NCBI GenBank assembly: GCA_013146195.2
Contig: CM028377.1
Coordinates: 160,282,302-160,346,301, forward strand
Direction: 5' to 3'
Source of the DNA: Codonopsis lanceolata
Lineage: Eukaryota > Streptophyta > Magnoliopsida > Asterales > Campanulaceae
Length of the DNA: 64,000 bases
Position 1 is the first letter of the stretch. Every line of letters begins with the position of its first letter. The notes under the pieces are model-generated. The model was not told the DNA's origin. It was given only the letters and a program-made list of their open reading frames with translations, and did not search any database. A program made the translations under genes and the position numbers. Shown piece after piece: positions 12,055-23,968 of this stretch.

Positions 12055-12351
12055 ATGTTAGGTGATTTGGCACCATATCAAGTGGTATCAGAGTGTATGC
12101 CTTCACGAATTCTTATTTATGAACGATCATGGAGGAAGGACTGCTTCACCAACATGGGGATCGAGTTTGACAACAAAAGGAGGAGGTACGAAGTTGCGTA
12201 CTTTAGAAAAACGTGGGAAGAAGGGTTGAAAAATCAAAGGGGTTCCATGCCAGTGAACTATGTTCAAATAACATCGAGTGAGAAGGAAAACGCAAGGGTT
12301 ATTGCTATTGTTAAAACCCTTGCCCGTACCTACCCGAATGTCCCTAAATAG
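12055..12351 (+). CDS. Unknown ORF, 98 residues
   Basis: I do not recognise this protein. It is moderately charged, with no clear domain, signal peptide or membrane segment. It overlaps a primer-site-like sequence, so the 5' end is probably not a true start. It could be the N-terminal part of a decayed retroelement gag-like protein or chance. It is reported because it is followed in the same direction by two further unexplained ORFs (12401 and 13159). Confidence 0.25.
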   Translation: MLGDLAPYQVVSECMPSRILIYERSWRKDCFTNMGIEFDNKRRRYEVAYFRKTWEEGLKNQRGSMPVNYVQITSSEKENARVIAIVKTLARTYPNVPK

Positions 12352-12400
12352 AAGTGTTGACTTACGAAGAAATTTGTGATATAATCAATGACAAGGAGGG

Positions 12401-12757
12401 GTGGATAGAGGAAGAAAGAGCAACCAAATTAAAGAAATATGTGAGAAAGAAGAAAAAGAAGGGCGTAAAAGACAAGAAGATGTGAAGCTTAAGCAAGAGA
12501 GACGTGAAAGAGAAAAGTGTGAAAAGGAGGAGGATGAAAGGTCATTAATGGTGGTTCGTGAAGAATTAAAGATCCTTCATGATTATGAAGATCCTCTCGA
12601 TTTTGAAACCAAAGTAAGTCCTCAAATTCAAATTACTTTTTCAATGGATGACTATAAGAATAATATACTTATGGGAATGTGTCATATGGGGTACTCGTGG
12701 CAATTGGTTCAATGTATTATTCATGAGGGGTTAATGATGCTCAAGAAAAATGAATGA
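12401..12757 (+). CDS. Unknown ORF with Lys/Glu-rich helix, 118 residues
   Basis: The first ~50 residues are almost entirely Lys, Glu and Arg (KEEKEGRKRQEDVKLKQE) and would form a charged helix or coiled coil. The rest is a mixed globular-looking stretch. There is no recognised domain. It is in the same direction as the ORFs before and after it, which may be pieces of one decayed gene or retroelement ORF. Confidence 0.3.
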   Translation: MDRGRKSNQIKEICEKEEKEGRKRQEDVKLKQERREREKCEKEEDERSLMVVREELKILHDYEDPLDFETKVSPQIQITFSMDDYKNNILMGMCHMGYSWQLVQCIIHEGLMMLKKNE

Positions 12758-13158
12758 GGGTACGAAATCCATCCTTTAATAGCTACGGGATGTAGGGAGA
12801 GATATGAACGACATCTTGTGGAGGTTTGCTCGGGATCAAGGGGAGAATACTATCTAGCTCCTATATGAACGCTGTACGGTTTTAATCCACCTTGGGAGGA
12901 AAGTTGGAAAATAAAAAGGATGAGCATAAGAGCTGAAAGGGGACACGAAGTACAGCCTCTCCCATGTGCCATTGAAGAATTTGGGGGTTTGAAAATCAAC
13001 ACCTTCATCTTCAATAAAACTTGCTACAATGTGTTAGTAGTTGTTTGCGTTTTTTTAGGGCTGAATCATGGTAGCCTTCATGAATCACAATCGTTGTGGT
13101 TCTCATGGACTGACTTGGGGTATTCTCTTAGGGGAGAGACAAAGGTGACACAAGTGGC

Positions 13159-13950
13159 GTGGTAACAGAAGCATTAGTAAGGATGTATTTGATATGGGAT
13201 ATGACATGTACCGGGTTGCTAGAGAGCAAACTAGAATGGGTCGCTCGCAAGGGTAAATCAGATGCGGGCCACATGAGACTTGATGAAACAAGGAACAATT
13301 GGGAAGACAAATCCTTAAAGGTTGTTGTAGCTGCAAGATTTGGCCAAGGGATAATTGATGAAATGGGAAACAGGGTGGTGGATGTTATAGTAAATGAAGA
13401 ACAACTACATCAAGACAAGACTTGGCACTCCATTAAAACAGGTGAAACTTCATCAATTCAAAATTTTCACATGTGGCTGTACAAAAAATGGTTGTATAGA
13501 AAATGGCCAATGGATCTCGAGTTTCCACATGTGTATGAACAAAAAATGGCAGATGGATCTCAATTTATCATCACTCCTCACAATCCTCATATTGACTCTC
13601 AAGAAGTCGAGTCCGAAGGAACTATGTATACTGAAGATGAGACAATGGAAGAAGAAGCCAAGGCACAAGAAGAGGATGATTCATTCTCTAATTCTGAGAC
13701 TATTGCTCAAGTTAGGGAGAACTTGAAAAATGAAGCTGCTGCAACTTAATGTTCATCGTCTGAGTTCGACAATTCAAGTGATGAAGACTACGACGCTGCA
13801 AAACAAAAAGATATTAAAGAAGATGATGTATTTCCAGCTGGTGAAGAAGAAACTCATCTTGATGTTTCATATGAGCAAGTAATTGAAGCCCCTGAAAGAA
13901 CCCTCATTCTAGCCGTCATCTGCTCCTACCATAACTGTAAGTCTTACTTT
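13159..13950 (+). pseudogene. Unknown acidic ORF, broken by one stop
   Basis: An open frame of 196 residues (13159-13749) ends at TAA (13747). The same frame then stays open for about 65 further codons, so the stop looks like a late mutation. The C-terminal half is strongly acidic (runs of Glu/Asp near 13600-13690 and 13760-13850). No domain is recognised. A consensus-like 5' splice site (ACT|GTAAGT) falls at 13937, just where the open frame ends. A host gene exon truncated by repeats is therefore possible, as is a retroelement accessory ORF. A SINE sits about 100 bp downstream. Confidence 0.35.
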
Positions 13951-14045
13951 AGCCTTCTATACTTGTATAACATTTACTAGATTTAAATCTCTTGATGATA
14001 GGTCTTTTAGTGTTGAACATGTGTGGGTAGAATCTAAGTTTGCAA

Positions 14046-14446
14046 CCAACGAGCTGTAGCTCAACTGGTACTGCTCACTTCTCGTAACGGAGAGGTCGGG
14101 TGTTCAATTCCCACTAGAGACACCCTGGACTTTACAAACTCAATAGAAAGGTCAGATGTTCAAGCCTTTTCGGAGGCAACGTTTTTCTTCAAGCCTTACC
14201 CAAAGGCCCCATTTAGCTGCTCGTTTATCTAAACGGTGAGGTCGAGTGTTCAAGCCCTACCAGAGGTACCCTAGTACATCACTACTCTCAACCGAGAGGT
14301 TGGGTGTTCAAAGCCTCACCAGAGGCACCATTTATTCTAGCCACATGAAAGGCATCATATATCTATAATTGTAGCCTTTCAAGGCATTAAAATAATAAAA
14401 AATAAGGGTTGGAGTAAAGTCTATGTCCCCTCAAACGTTTAAAAAA
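14046..14446 (+). mobile_element. tRNA-derived SINE with 15 bp target-site duplication
   Basis: The element is framed by perfect direct repeats AATCTAAGTTTGCAA at 14031-14045 and 14447-14461 and ends in an A-run, both hallmarks of LINE-driven insertion. The head is tRNA-like: box A TAGCTCAACTGG (14057-14068) and box B GTGTTCAATTCC (14100-14111), 43 bp apart, with CTCGTAA in anticodon-loop position as in tRNA-Thr(CGT). The anticodon stem is poorly paired, so this is not a functional tRNA. These boxes form the internal RNA polymerase III promoter. It has no coding capacity, as expected. The perfect duplication suggests a fairly recent insertion. Confidence 0.88.
14070..14332 (+). repeat. Repeated tRNA-like 3' halves inside the SINE
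   Basis: The tRNA-like segment from anticodon arm to T arm is repeated. GGTCGGGTGTTCAA..CC (14094), GGTCAGATGTTCAAGCC (14150), GGTCGAGTGTTCAAGCCC (14240) and GGTTGGGTGTTCAAAGCC (14298) each lead into a CC-AGAGG-ACC-like end. A weaker partial copy lies near 14187. The third copy also keeps the upstream part (CTGCTC..TCT-AACGG-GAGG). Confidence 0.75.
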
Positions 14447-14461
14447 AATCTAAGTTTGCAA

Positions 14462-14697
14462 AATATACTTTATCTCAATTCATTGTGGATAGAAGTTATC
14501 CTATGTACGTCCAGTTTGTAAGTCTTTAACTGATTTTAGGGATTTTGTTTTGAGTTCTACGAAAACCTACCCACTTATACAATGAATTTTCTCATATGTT
14601 TAGCATCACCTATGTTCGAAGAAAATATTTTCAATTTCTCTTCCCTTGTTATAAATGAATTCTTATACACTCAATTCTTCTTATGTATTTATCTCTG
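14462..14697. other. Short AT-rich stretch, nothing recognised
   Basis: Continues the sequence that received the SINE. No gene or element end is visible before the LTR at 14698. Confidence 0.5.
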
Positions 14698-15879
14698 TGT
14701 AGACACCCCAATTTCGTACCCATACGATATAAAGTCCTACAACAATTACAACATATATTTTATAAAACGACCGGACAAACAAACGTTACTTTCCATTAGT
14801 GTTTCAGTTAACTGGACATAACGGGCGTTAAATACAAACATACAAACAACAAGGGTCTGACTGAAAGTCCAATTTAGCCAAAAACACAATGATGGAGCCG
14901 CTCCCAGACCCAGGGAGATGCACCCCACCTAAGGGAATCGCTCCATACTCCCTTATCTCCTCAGGCACGCTGAAACGCTGTTGTTTCCTTAGCCGCCTCG
15001 TGTGTTCTACGTTGTCTTCACTCCCAGGCTCCCACCTGGTATGCCATGCATCGAATTCAAGAGGATGCCATCGTTTAATCAACCTTTCTTCTCCTATAAA
15101 TAGAGACTTCGGCTCTTATTTCTCAACACCACAAATTCATCTCGTAAACACACTACACACACCACAACACATCACGACACTCACACGCCTTCCCGACGCC
15201 TCCTTTGTCGAAGAAGCTGAAGAAGAAGAAAGCCTCCTCGCCCCACAGCGAGCTATTCGAAGATCCAGTCTTTGCCCCCGACAAGCCAATCACACACATA
15301 CACACAGATATACACCACACACACACACAACATGAAAAAGACTTCCTTTCTCGGAAGGACATGGAAATCACACTTAAAGTCTTCAAGCGCCTAGTGGGCT
15401 AAGCCTAGGCATATATACCGGGTCAAACATTCACGCTTCAAGAGGTAAGTATCAATTTACTGTCTTGTCCCGCTAATAAAAAATATAGATTATTATTATA
15501 ATATGCATGCTATGTAAATAATATTATAATTATTTAATGTAAATATAAACAACGTAGTTATGCATGTTATAAATATATAACGTAATTATGCATGCTATAT
15601 AAGTAAGTTGTTAAATATTTAGGCATAAACACACACATAGCCGTTACTATGCCCAAATGACATTAAATGCAATGTAATGTTATTTTCAATATATATATAA
15701 TACATTTTCTAGACTAAAACATTATAAAGCAAATTAATTTATTTAAACCCTAAAATAAGACCGAAATGGCGAGTTGGGTGCTTATCCCCTTCCCAACTTG
15801 TAACATAGCCTCTAAACCTACATATTTTCTAGTATAATTGGTTTTTCTCTGTTTAACCTTAAAATAGAGGTGGCGACCC

Positions 15880-15974
<95 letters not shown>

Positions 15975-16070
15975 CACAAGAAGACCGGACGCATTCCACG
16001 AGCTCTGATGTTTCTTGAGACACGTTGTTTTCACATCGGACGAGAGGTGTTTCGGAACAGGGTTCTCACA
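14698..16070 (+). mobile_element. Tat/Ogre-type LTR (copy 2), 5' LTR
   Basis: It starts TGTAGACACCCCAATTTCGTACCC and ends GGTTCTCACA, directly followed by a primer site, so it is a 5' LTR. TATAAATA at 15095 is the likely core promoter; the palindrome GGAGCCGCTCC (14894-14904) lies about 200 bp before it. The LTR carries the distal GGCGAGTTGGGTGCTTA block (about 15769) seen in copies 1 and 3. A long microsatellite, (AC)20 then (AT)24 at 15883-15970, has expanded inside it. No 3' partner LTR of this copy is in the window. Confidence 0.82.
15883..15970. repeat. Microsatellite (AC)n(AT)n inside an LTR
   Basis: About 20 AC units are followed by about 24 AT units without interruption, within the Tat-type LTR. 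ORFs translated from it (His/Thr and Tyr/Ile runs) are meaningless. Confidence 0.95.
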
Positions 16071-16088
16071 GTGGTGACTTTGCTCTAG
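16071..16088 (+). other. Primer binding site, tRNA-Arg type
   Basis: GTGGTGACTTTGCTCTAG directly follows the LTR terminal CA. It resembles the GTGGCGACTCTGCTGGGG primer-site form of Tat/Ogre-type elements, which prime from tRNA-Arg, with several mismatches. Confidence 0.6.
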
Positions 16089-16187
16089 GATGTTGTTTTA
16101 AAAAAAACAAATAAGGGCTTGAGTCAAATTTTTTTTGGGTTGATAAAATATTTTTACACATTTGACATACTTTTACACATAGTCTAG

Positions 16188-16245
<58 letters not shown>

Positions 16246-16509
16246 TTTGAAAATATTAATTGATTTGTCAACACAATACATAGTACATGCTATGTTGATA
16301 TTATTGTTTGCATTGACAACAGACATTTGTAATTTACATTTCTTCTGGCGAAAAGCCCCACGTGTAAATATTGTTTTATTCTGTCAATTTTATTTTTGAG
16401 ATTAGGACAAACATGCAATAATAAGAATAGATAGTTTCCCCACTTTTCTTTCTATTTATTGTTGGAATGGTCGTCTCGCGCGATCGCTCCATCCCTCATG
16501 GGATTCAAA

Positions 16510-16570
<61 letters not shown>
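16089..16570 (+). mobile_element. Leader remnant of Tat copy 2, with microsatellites
   Basis: AT-rich non-coding sequence after the primer site. It contains (ATT)18 at 16188-16242 and ends in (TA)n at 16512-16570. No gag follows; the sequence switches at the TA tract to an inverted LTR of another family. Confidence 0.5.
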
Positions 16571-16572
<2 letters not shown>

Positions 16573-19500
16573 AGTCTTTCCATTATCCACAACCAATACA
16601 AACATGGTCACTTAGATCTCATGTCAACTACCACTTTATTATCACATAAGTTCTCATAGCAAGCCAGATGAAGGTTCAAGAAGGTACCAAAGTAATGTCG
16701 TTGTGTTTGCTCCTGCAATCTCAATCGTTAATCATGAACGTGTGTCGGATGCACTTGATTGATACATTGACCTACTGAGGGATACTGAGGTGAATAGCAC
16801 TATCCAGGTCGCTCTATTGGTTACGACAATGGGAGCTACTTCCCCACTGTGATCAGCAGCGAAGGGTGTGTGAATCGAATCTGGTATGATGATACATAGA
16901 AATCATGAACCCCATAATTTGTGAAGATGATGCATCCTCCTACTATCAACGCATGAATTCAAGTAATCCCAACTGGACGTATATGAAATGCTTAAGTAGA
17001 TGTTTACTTGTCATGATATAAAATAGGGACCGAGCGAACTCGTCCAATCTTATGTAGATTTATTACTCTACTAAAAATCATGAAATTATGACTATCATTG
17101 CTATAATAAAGGAAATCACGTTAGGAGCTCAACTGAGTCTTGAAATAACAAGTGTCAAGTTATGTACACTAAGTTCAACCAAAGTTCCAAAAGCTAGTAA
17201 CCTAGTCAAATGGATTCTAAACGTCATAGGATCTCACCACGATCCCCGTAAGGTTCACTTGTTCCTTAAACTCGACTCCGTTGAGTCTTTACTATAATTC
17301 ATCCCAAAAAGAGTACAAATGATATATGCATTCCTAGCCCTTCTACGTTCTGCTCTTAAGCATCGCTAGGTTCTTGTTTCATTAGAAACCATAGTTCGGC
17401 AAATTCATAGCTCCACCTATTAGTGAAACTCTATGTTGAACAACCAATCATAACCAAATTCATAAGTACACAAACCATACATCATTGAAACCTCATGGAA
17501 TTCAAGAGTAAATTATTCATTAATCAAAGATACACAATATGCTTCATAATTCATATTACCAATCAACAAAGAAGAATCAATTCTAAACAAATGTATCAAT
17601 TATGCATTTAGTCATAACCTTAAGTAATCATAGAAGTTCATATTCTAGCTTGTAACCAAACTAAGTCATAACTTCAAAATAACAAATCAGACATTCTCCA
17701 CGACTACTTGATAGTCTAGGACTTACCAATACAGATTATAACCTTAATGGCTCTCTTTAGAATGGTCATTCATTCTATGCTCTCAAACTCAATGAAGTTC
17801 GTGTATCATTCTCAAACAACCCTATCAAGTTCAATTCCGTGGAATCACATGATAAATAACATCATAATACTACGAGACCTCTTTGCGGTTCTCTAAACGC
17901 TAATTATCAAATAGATACACTTGAAGGGTAAAATACCTACGACATAGTCAAGATTCAATAAATATCCAAGCGATGGTCTTTCGCCAATCCATCACAATAC
18001 ACACGTGTCTTAGATAACCATTCGGTTATCCTTGCGACTACTCAAGTAGTCTCTTCATGGAGAGTACTAAGGCATATACATTCCAAACTTCTTTCTATGG
18101 AAGAATTCTCCAAATCACCATCCCGGATTTCCTCAAGATGTCTACAAGAATCCCAAGTAAGGTCATAGACAAGTCAACGTGTATTCATGCACACAAAACA
18201 ACTTTAGAGAGTCGGGATTCCCAACCTCAATAACCCTAAATCCATAGGGTCCAAAACAGGTGTAGGTCACCTCATTATAAGTCTCAGGACTTCGATTGAA
18301 GTCCCCAAAGTATAAACAATCACAAGTCATACATAAACCCTTTCAAATGTCTCAAACTCAAGATTACACATTTGTAATCCAATAATTCCCAAAACCCGTA
18401 GGACTTCATTCTAGAGTCATAAACACCATGATAGATTGTTTTGTAACTCTGATAAGTCAAGACACTAAGTTTCATAAACTAGGTCATAGAACTCACATGC
18501 AAGTCTTTCTCAAATTTGGTCATAAAACCTTTAAGCTAAGGCTAAACTCTAAAACCCTTAAGCAAGAACCTTCAAATCATACATGCATAAAAGCTATAGA
18601 TTTCAGGGCATAAACCACCTCAACAACATCATATTAGGATAAGTTTCCCAAACAAATCATGGTAGACAAGATGGAAAGACTCTAGGATACTTTGTGACTA
18701 GTTTTAACAAAGAAGAGAGGGGTAGAAGCATACCTAGCTTGGTACAAAACAAAAGGAAAAGGAATTTCAAACCATAGAGAATGATCTCCTCGTCGAGGGG
18801 AATGCGTAGCCGGTCTTGGATAAAGAATCGGGTCACCAGAGCTCTGGGAATCATTAAGACACATACAAATCTCACATTGGTCTCGCACACACAAGCTCAA
18901 CCATTGTTGAACTCAAAATATCTGATGTTAGGAGGTGTGAGGAGTGGAGTTCTCCAGCCATTGAACTCTATAAGAGGTGAGAGAGTAAGTGGGGCAAGTG
19001 TCAAGCCTCTATTGGCCAAACTCTAATAAGGTTTAAGTAACTAAGTAAGGACTTAGTGCTAAATAATCACCATTAGGCTTAATCTAGGCTAATTAGGACT
19101 AATTAAGGTGTTAGGGGGTTGGTTTAGGGCGGATTCATTAAGGGCTCAAGGGAAAATTCACCAAAAATTACAAAAGATCAAAAGCTCGAAAGGGCACCAG
19201 GTGGTCGCATGCCCCTCCTGACTAGGGAAGCACCTAGTCATAGCTTCAAAATGCTAGGTTCTGGAAAATAGGCTCTCGCCTAGGAAATTGGCTAAGCGAG
19301 CGCTTGGTCCTCTAGCAAGAGAAAAAGGCCTAAAACTTGGTCCAAATGGTACCCAAATCAACCCCAAACATCATAGGGTTAAACCCTACTCTAAACACAA
19401 CCGAAATACTCCCGAATAACCCTTGAAACAAGGAGGAACGAAGGACGAAATATGTGATGAATATCCAAAGGTTCAAACAACAACCAAACCAAAACTAAGA

Positions 19501-19832
19501 AAGCTTGGATAAAAACTCTCAAACATGTTATGGACGAGTATTCATGAACTAGAACTCAAAACAATATCTCACGAGTCTCAAAGACAAGTTTGCAAGGCAA
19601 AAGAGAGCATGCATGCACTCCTAAGTTCCCGAAAGATTGAACAAGGCATTAGTGACTTGAATCTCTTCAATAAGCATTCAATAGCCAAGAAACTTATAGT
19701 ACTAAGGTATTGGCCTCTACAAAAGCCTTCCCACACCTTCCAAGGCTCTCACAACGAGCCGAACAAGAAATTCTACCACCATCTGGCATGCAAAACTAGG
19801 AAGTTAAACACAAGAAGGTTCGGGGTCTTACA
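16571..19832 (-). mobile_element. Ty3/gypsy Tekay-type LTR, family III, inverted, 3' end lost
   Basis: On the minus strand it begins TGTAAGACCCCGAAC at 19832, the same type of start as family I. Read on the minus strand it carries the family landmarks, such as the 'TGGGGAAGTAGCTC' block (complement near 16830-16850) and the paired long-LTR architecture. The expected terminal TCGTCACA is absent; the LTR breaks off at the TA microsatellite ending at 16570. A GC box lies at 19221-19307. It holds no gene. Confidence 0.72.
19221..19307. promoter_or_regulatory. Palindromic boxes of the family III LTR
   Basis: ACTAGG-GAAGCA-CCTAGT (19221-19238) and CTAAGCGAGCGCTTGG (19292-19307, one mismatch in 7 bp arms) lie at the place in the LTR that holds the GCGGCCGC boxes in families II and IV. 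Confidence 0.5.
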
Positions 19833-19897
19833 TATTTGAATGGAAACTAATCACAAGTTACAATTCAAGACACCAATCAGTTTACGGCCAGGGTGCG
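19833..19897. other. Short flank between two LTRs
   Basis: Left side of the site into which the family I LTR inserted. Its last five bases, GTGCG (19893-19897), are the left target duplication. The sequence resumes at 23969. Confidence 0.6.
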
Positions 19898-22800
19898 TGT
19901 AAGACCCCGATTCCAGGTTAGCTTGAATTGCGTGCAATGCTCGCACTTCTTCCCTTATTGATCGCTTGTTTGGTTTGTGAGAGAGTCTAGATGTGTATGA
20001 GAGATCACATTAAGATCAAAATACTATTAAGAGATTCCATTTATTTGTTGACTTACGAAAGTCACAAGTCGTAACTCTACGATAGCCGAAATGCGACACG
20101 ATTGAGAGTTTACTCGGGTTTTGTGTTCCTGACCTCGATTTGGTCCTAGATTTTTACATGATGATTTATTAACATGTTTATGTGTGTCATACTTCTATTT
20201 GGATGTATTTCTTAAGTCTCATGAAGTTTTGACGCTTCGAGGATAACAATTCTTCTTATTGCGTAGTTTGAGATTGAGCCGGGTGATCGTCTCGTCTTTC
20301 GGGAGCTCATTTCTCCTATCTATTGTTAATGATCTGAGGAGAATTCAGGCCTATTTAATAGCCTTTTTAATTTTTTATAATCATGGGTTGTTTCCCGTCG
20401 GTTTGTGGTTTCATTCGACGTTTTGTTAGCAAGTTTTTACGCCTTGCGTCGGTTTCACTCCGAGTTGTTTCGGGTGTTGTTTATGAGAGTTTAGACCTAA
20501 TTTAAAAGTGGTTTAAGACTTTTTTGGTTTAGCTAAGTGTTTGAGGTCCTTTAGGGTTGAATTATGAGCCATTTTGAAGCTTCAAGGCTTGCGATTGCAT
20601 GCGGGAAGGACCGTGGCCAAACGAGGTTGCAGGAAATGGATGGCGAAGCAAAAATTAGAGGATGTGGTCGCATGGTGTGGATCCATGCGAGCGCATGGTC
20701 TTCGTGACAGCAACATCCCTGTTTTGGTTTTTGATGTGTAATTCCTATTCTACCTATTCTAAACCCTCCCTAACACCCATACTTAGTCCTAATCATGTCC
20801 TAACACTCTTGGGGAGTTAATTAAGTTTGGATTAGTGGTTGATTACATCTAATGTTCACTAATTGTACCATGGAATTCCCAATTGTGCCCTCTCTTATTG
20901 TGGAAGTATAAATAGACTAACCCTTCACAAATTCAGCCAATTCTCTTCATTTCCTCCTTCTAATTCATACGTATAGTGAGGGAAAGAGTGGGAGACCATG
21001 GGGGCTTTGAAGCCCTAGCTTCTTCCTCCTTCAATCCACAAAGATCCGATCGTTAGATCGCCTCCAAACTTTGGATTCGCGAAGCCCATGACGAGTAGAA
21101 CAACTTCAGCGTTCGGATTTTGATTCTCTTGAGTTTTCACTCAAGTTAGGTAAGCTACTAGAATACTCTTCTTATGGATTTTGTACTCATTGACCCTAAG
21201 GAAAACAAAGGGCTTGCTATTTGAGGTCAATGAGTACACAAGCATGCTTTGTGTGATTTTATTTTAAGTTTGGAGAGTGAACTTGCTAAGAATCATGTGT
21301 AGGGTAACTTTTATGATTAATGAAGTGTGTTGTAAAGCTTGGACTTTGAACATGATGGTTATAATTTCCTAGAAACCTAGGGTTTGATATGATGAATTAT
21401 GTAGTAAATGGGTTGTTGATGGTAAGAATGATTTTGGAGAATTTTATGAAATATTATGAGTTGTTGGAATCACATATGCATATGTTTAAAGTTTGGGAAG
21501 AATACTTGATGAATCTCTATTTTTTATTGTAAGCATGAAAGATGAATTTTTACAATGGATTACATGTTTGAATGTTTTGTTTGACTTTTAAGAATAGAGT
21601 TGACTATCATGCATATAAGAGTATGATGCTATCTAATTCATGAATTCTTGGTTGTGAGCATGTATAATGAATTATCATTATGGATTACATGAATAAAATG
21701 TAAGGTTTGACTTTATTGGGTTGAGTTGACTTTTATCCATATAAGAGTATGTTGGTCAACTATAATTCATGAATTGAAGGTTATGAACATGTTAGATGAA
21801 TTTTCATGTTGGTTATGAACATGTTAGATGAATTTTCATGTTGGTTATGAACATGCTAGATGAATTTACATCTTGCTTAGATAAATGGATAATTTGGATG
21901 AAAGCATGCTTATTTAAATGCTATCTTGAGATATATGCTTGAAATGTGATTGTTGACTTTAAATGTTAAGTGTTGACCTATGAACCATGTTTTGGGGTTT
22001 TTGTTGGGAAGGTATGGATTGTTGAGTTGCACAATGTTGCTAACCTTGAGAACTTAGCCATGAACATTAGCTAATGAATAATAGGAGGGCTATGATGCAA
22101 ATAGCTTCTATGCCTTCAAATTTGAAAAGAGTAGAAATGACTCAACGGAGTCGATTATTGGACTAATATGAATAAAGTGAATCACATATTAAGATCCTAC
22201 GAAATTTGGGGTAGTTTTGATAGAGGTCAAGCCTCCGAGTGTTTTCATGTGTATGAAGAACACTTGGGTATTAGAGACTTGATATTATCGCTCTGAGATG
22301 TTTATGTGTTAGTTAGCATAGAAATGCGTAACTATGTGAGTTAGAAGTAAATATCTACTTGATTGGATTAGTGCGGTGTGTTGTACTTTTCCTTTGGATG
22401 AGCATGTGAGTATATATTACATGTGCTTGTGTTTGAGTCCAGCTGGCGGTTTTTTTTTTTTTTGGTTTGAGTTTTGGCGGGACGATGCATTATCTTCACA
22501 AATTGTGAGATTCGTGATCGCAATGGATCGCCGCGCTGGGTTTGCACACACCCCTCCATCGATGGCCATGGTGGGGAAGTAGCTGATCTTAGTTAGAGTA
22601 ATGCACATGACTTTGATTAGCTATGGAACCCGAACGGGGATTGTTTCGGGGACGTCGATGCCACGAAAGGGTTATCGATGACACGTTTGTTTCCGCAGGA
22701 GTTACACGCTAGAAACGGAAAGGAAAATCATCTTCTCTCTCTTATGTGGTTTATTTTACGACCACGTTTGTGAATTGTTGTGCTACGTGGTTATGGTATG

Positions 22801-23968
22801 ATTTACATGAGATGATGATTACTTGATGAGATGTTATAATGGAAATGTAACATGCTAATGAAATAATGGTTTTCATGATATGATGTTATACTAAAAATAT
22901 AACATGTTATGTATGAGTAAAATGGAAACAATAATCTCCCATATATGAATTATTATATGAGTTGTGATAAATGAATAATTATGAGACTCATGGTATGATT
23001 GGGTTATGTGGCTTGATGATAAGTTAAAATGTGGAATTAACATGCTACACATTTTTGGAAGTGAGATGCATACTTTATATGATATGGATTACTTCATGAT
23101 AAATTATATAGAATTGTGTTCCATATGACTATGGATGAAAAGTGGGTTTGTGTTGAGAATTATACCATGACATGACATATTATAAGTATGACATGATATG
23201 TACATGTTTTCTTTTAGCATTATGTCATGCCATGACATTGCATCTTTAGTAGCTTACTAAGTCATTATGACTTACTTGTTTGCTTTGTTTTCCTTAGATT
23301 CTAGCCGAGCTAGTAATTCGAAGGAAACCACCGAGCCTACGATAGAAGTGTAATTTTTGTGAAGGTTGCTACTTTAATTTATTTTTGTAGCCTTAGTTTT
23401 TTGGTAAGGACGTTGGGAAAAGTGATGTTATGTAAACTTCATGATGGGTAGCAAACTTATTTGCGAATGTAATATTTATACTCATGTTGGTTAACACTTG
23501 TTCTTTTAGTAGCCAACTTGTGTTAGTCGTGCTTGGTGGATGTGATGATTATATCCTAGTTATGTTGTATTGATGGTTAATATATCATGTTTGTTCTCCA
23601 GCATGTTTTTAGCCGTTAAGTATGTTATACTAGAGTCTTAGACTTAATGTAATGTTGGGTTCCGACTGTAACATCGCCGATGACTTGGTTTATTTGTTGC
23701 TATATATTTATATTGCATGACAGGGAATTTTGCTCTACGTGCCTAATATTGCGACACGTGCGTCGAATTTTTGGGCTGAGAGATTTACTATCTCTTTGGT
23801 TGTTTTGTGTTTCAGAGCTTGTTAGCTCGGGTCCATTTAAGTTATTCGCTTCCGCATTTGTGAGTCGTTGGCGTATCGCCGTTATGTCCTTACCCATTGC
23901 TTGTTGCTTTGTGTGTTTTGGCGTCACGACCTTGTGGCTCGTATTGGGATCCGGGTCGGGTCGTCACA
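19898..23968 (+). mobile_element. Solo LTR, Ty3/gypsy Tekay-type family I (4071 bp)
   Basis: It starts TGTAAGACCCCG and ends GGGTCGTCACA, and is flanked by the exact 5 bp duplication GTGCG (19893-19897 and 23969-23973). There is no internal region, so it is a solo LTR. It carries TATAAATAG at 20907 and a GC-rich inverted repeat at 20668-20690. It is the only full-length family I LTR in the window and serves as reference for the partial copies at 1-3193 and in element D. Within it, about 21770-21850, a short phrase (TTATGAACATG-TAGATGAATTT-CATGTTGG) is repeated three times. Confidence 0.93.
20668..20690. promoter_or_regulatory. GC-rich inverted repeat of the family I LTR
   Basis: TCGCATGG (20668-20675) and CCATGCGA (20683-20690) form perfect 8 bp arms around TGTGGAT. 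It lies about 220 bp before TATAAATAG at 20907. Confidence 0.6.

Noticed and set aside
12055..12100. 5' LTR and primer site of a further Ty3/gypsy element at 12079
   Set aside because: The primer-like TGGTATCAGAGT has a mismatch at the end and no LTR terminus precedes it; kept only as a hint.
14051..14125. A functional tRNA-Thr gene
   Set aside because: Box A, box B and a CGT anticodon are there, but the anticodon and acceptor stems do not pair and the segment is the head of a SINE with target duplication and A-tail.
14092..14332. CRISPR-like array of short repeats
   Set aside because: Repeats are degenerate tRNA-like segments with unequal spacing inside a SINE, in a plant nuclear context.
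15870..16660. ORFs with runs of Thr/His and Tyr/Ile
   Set aside because: Translations of AC and AT microsatellites.
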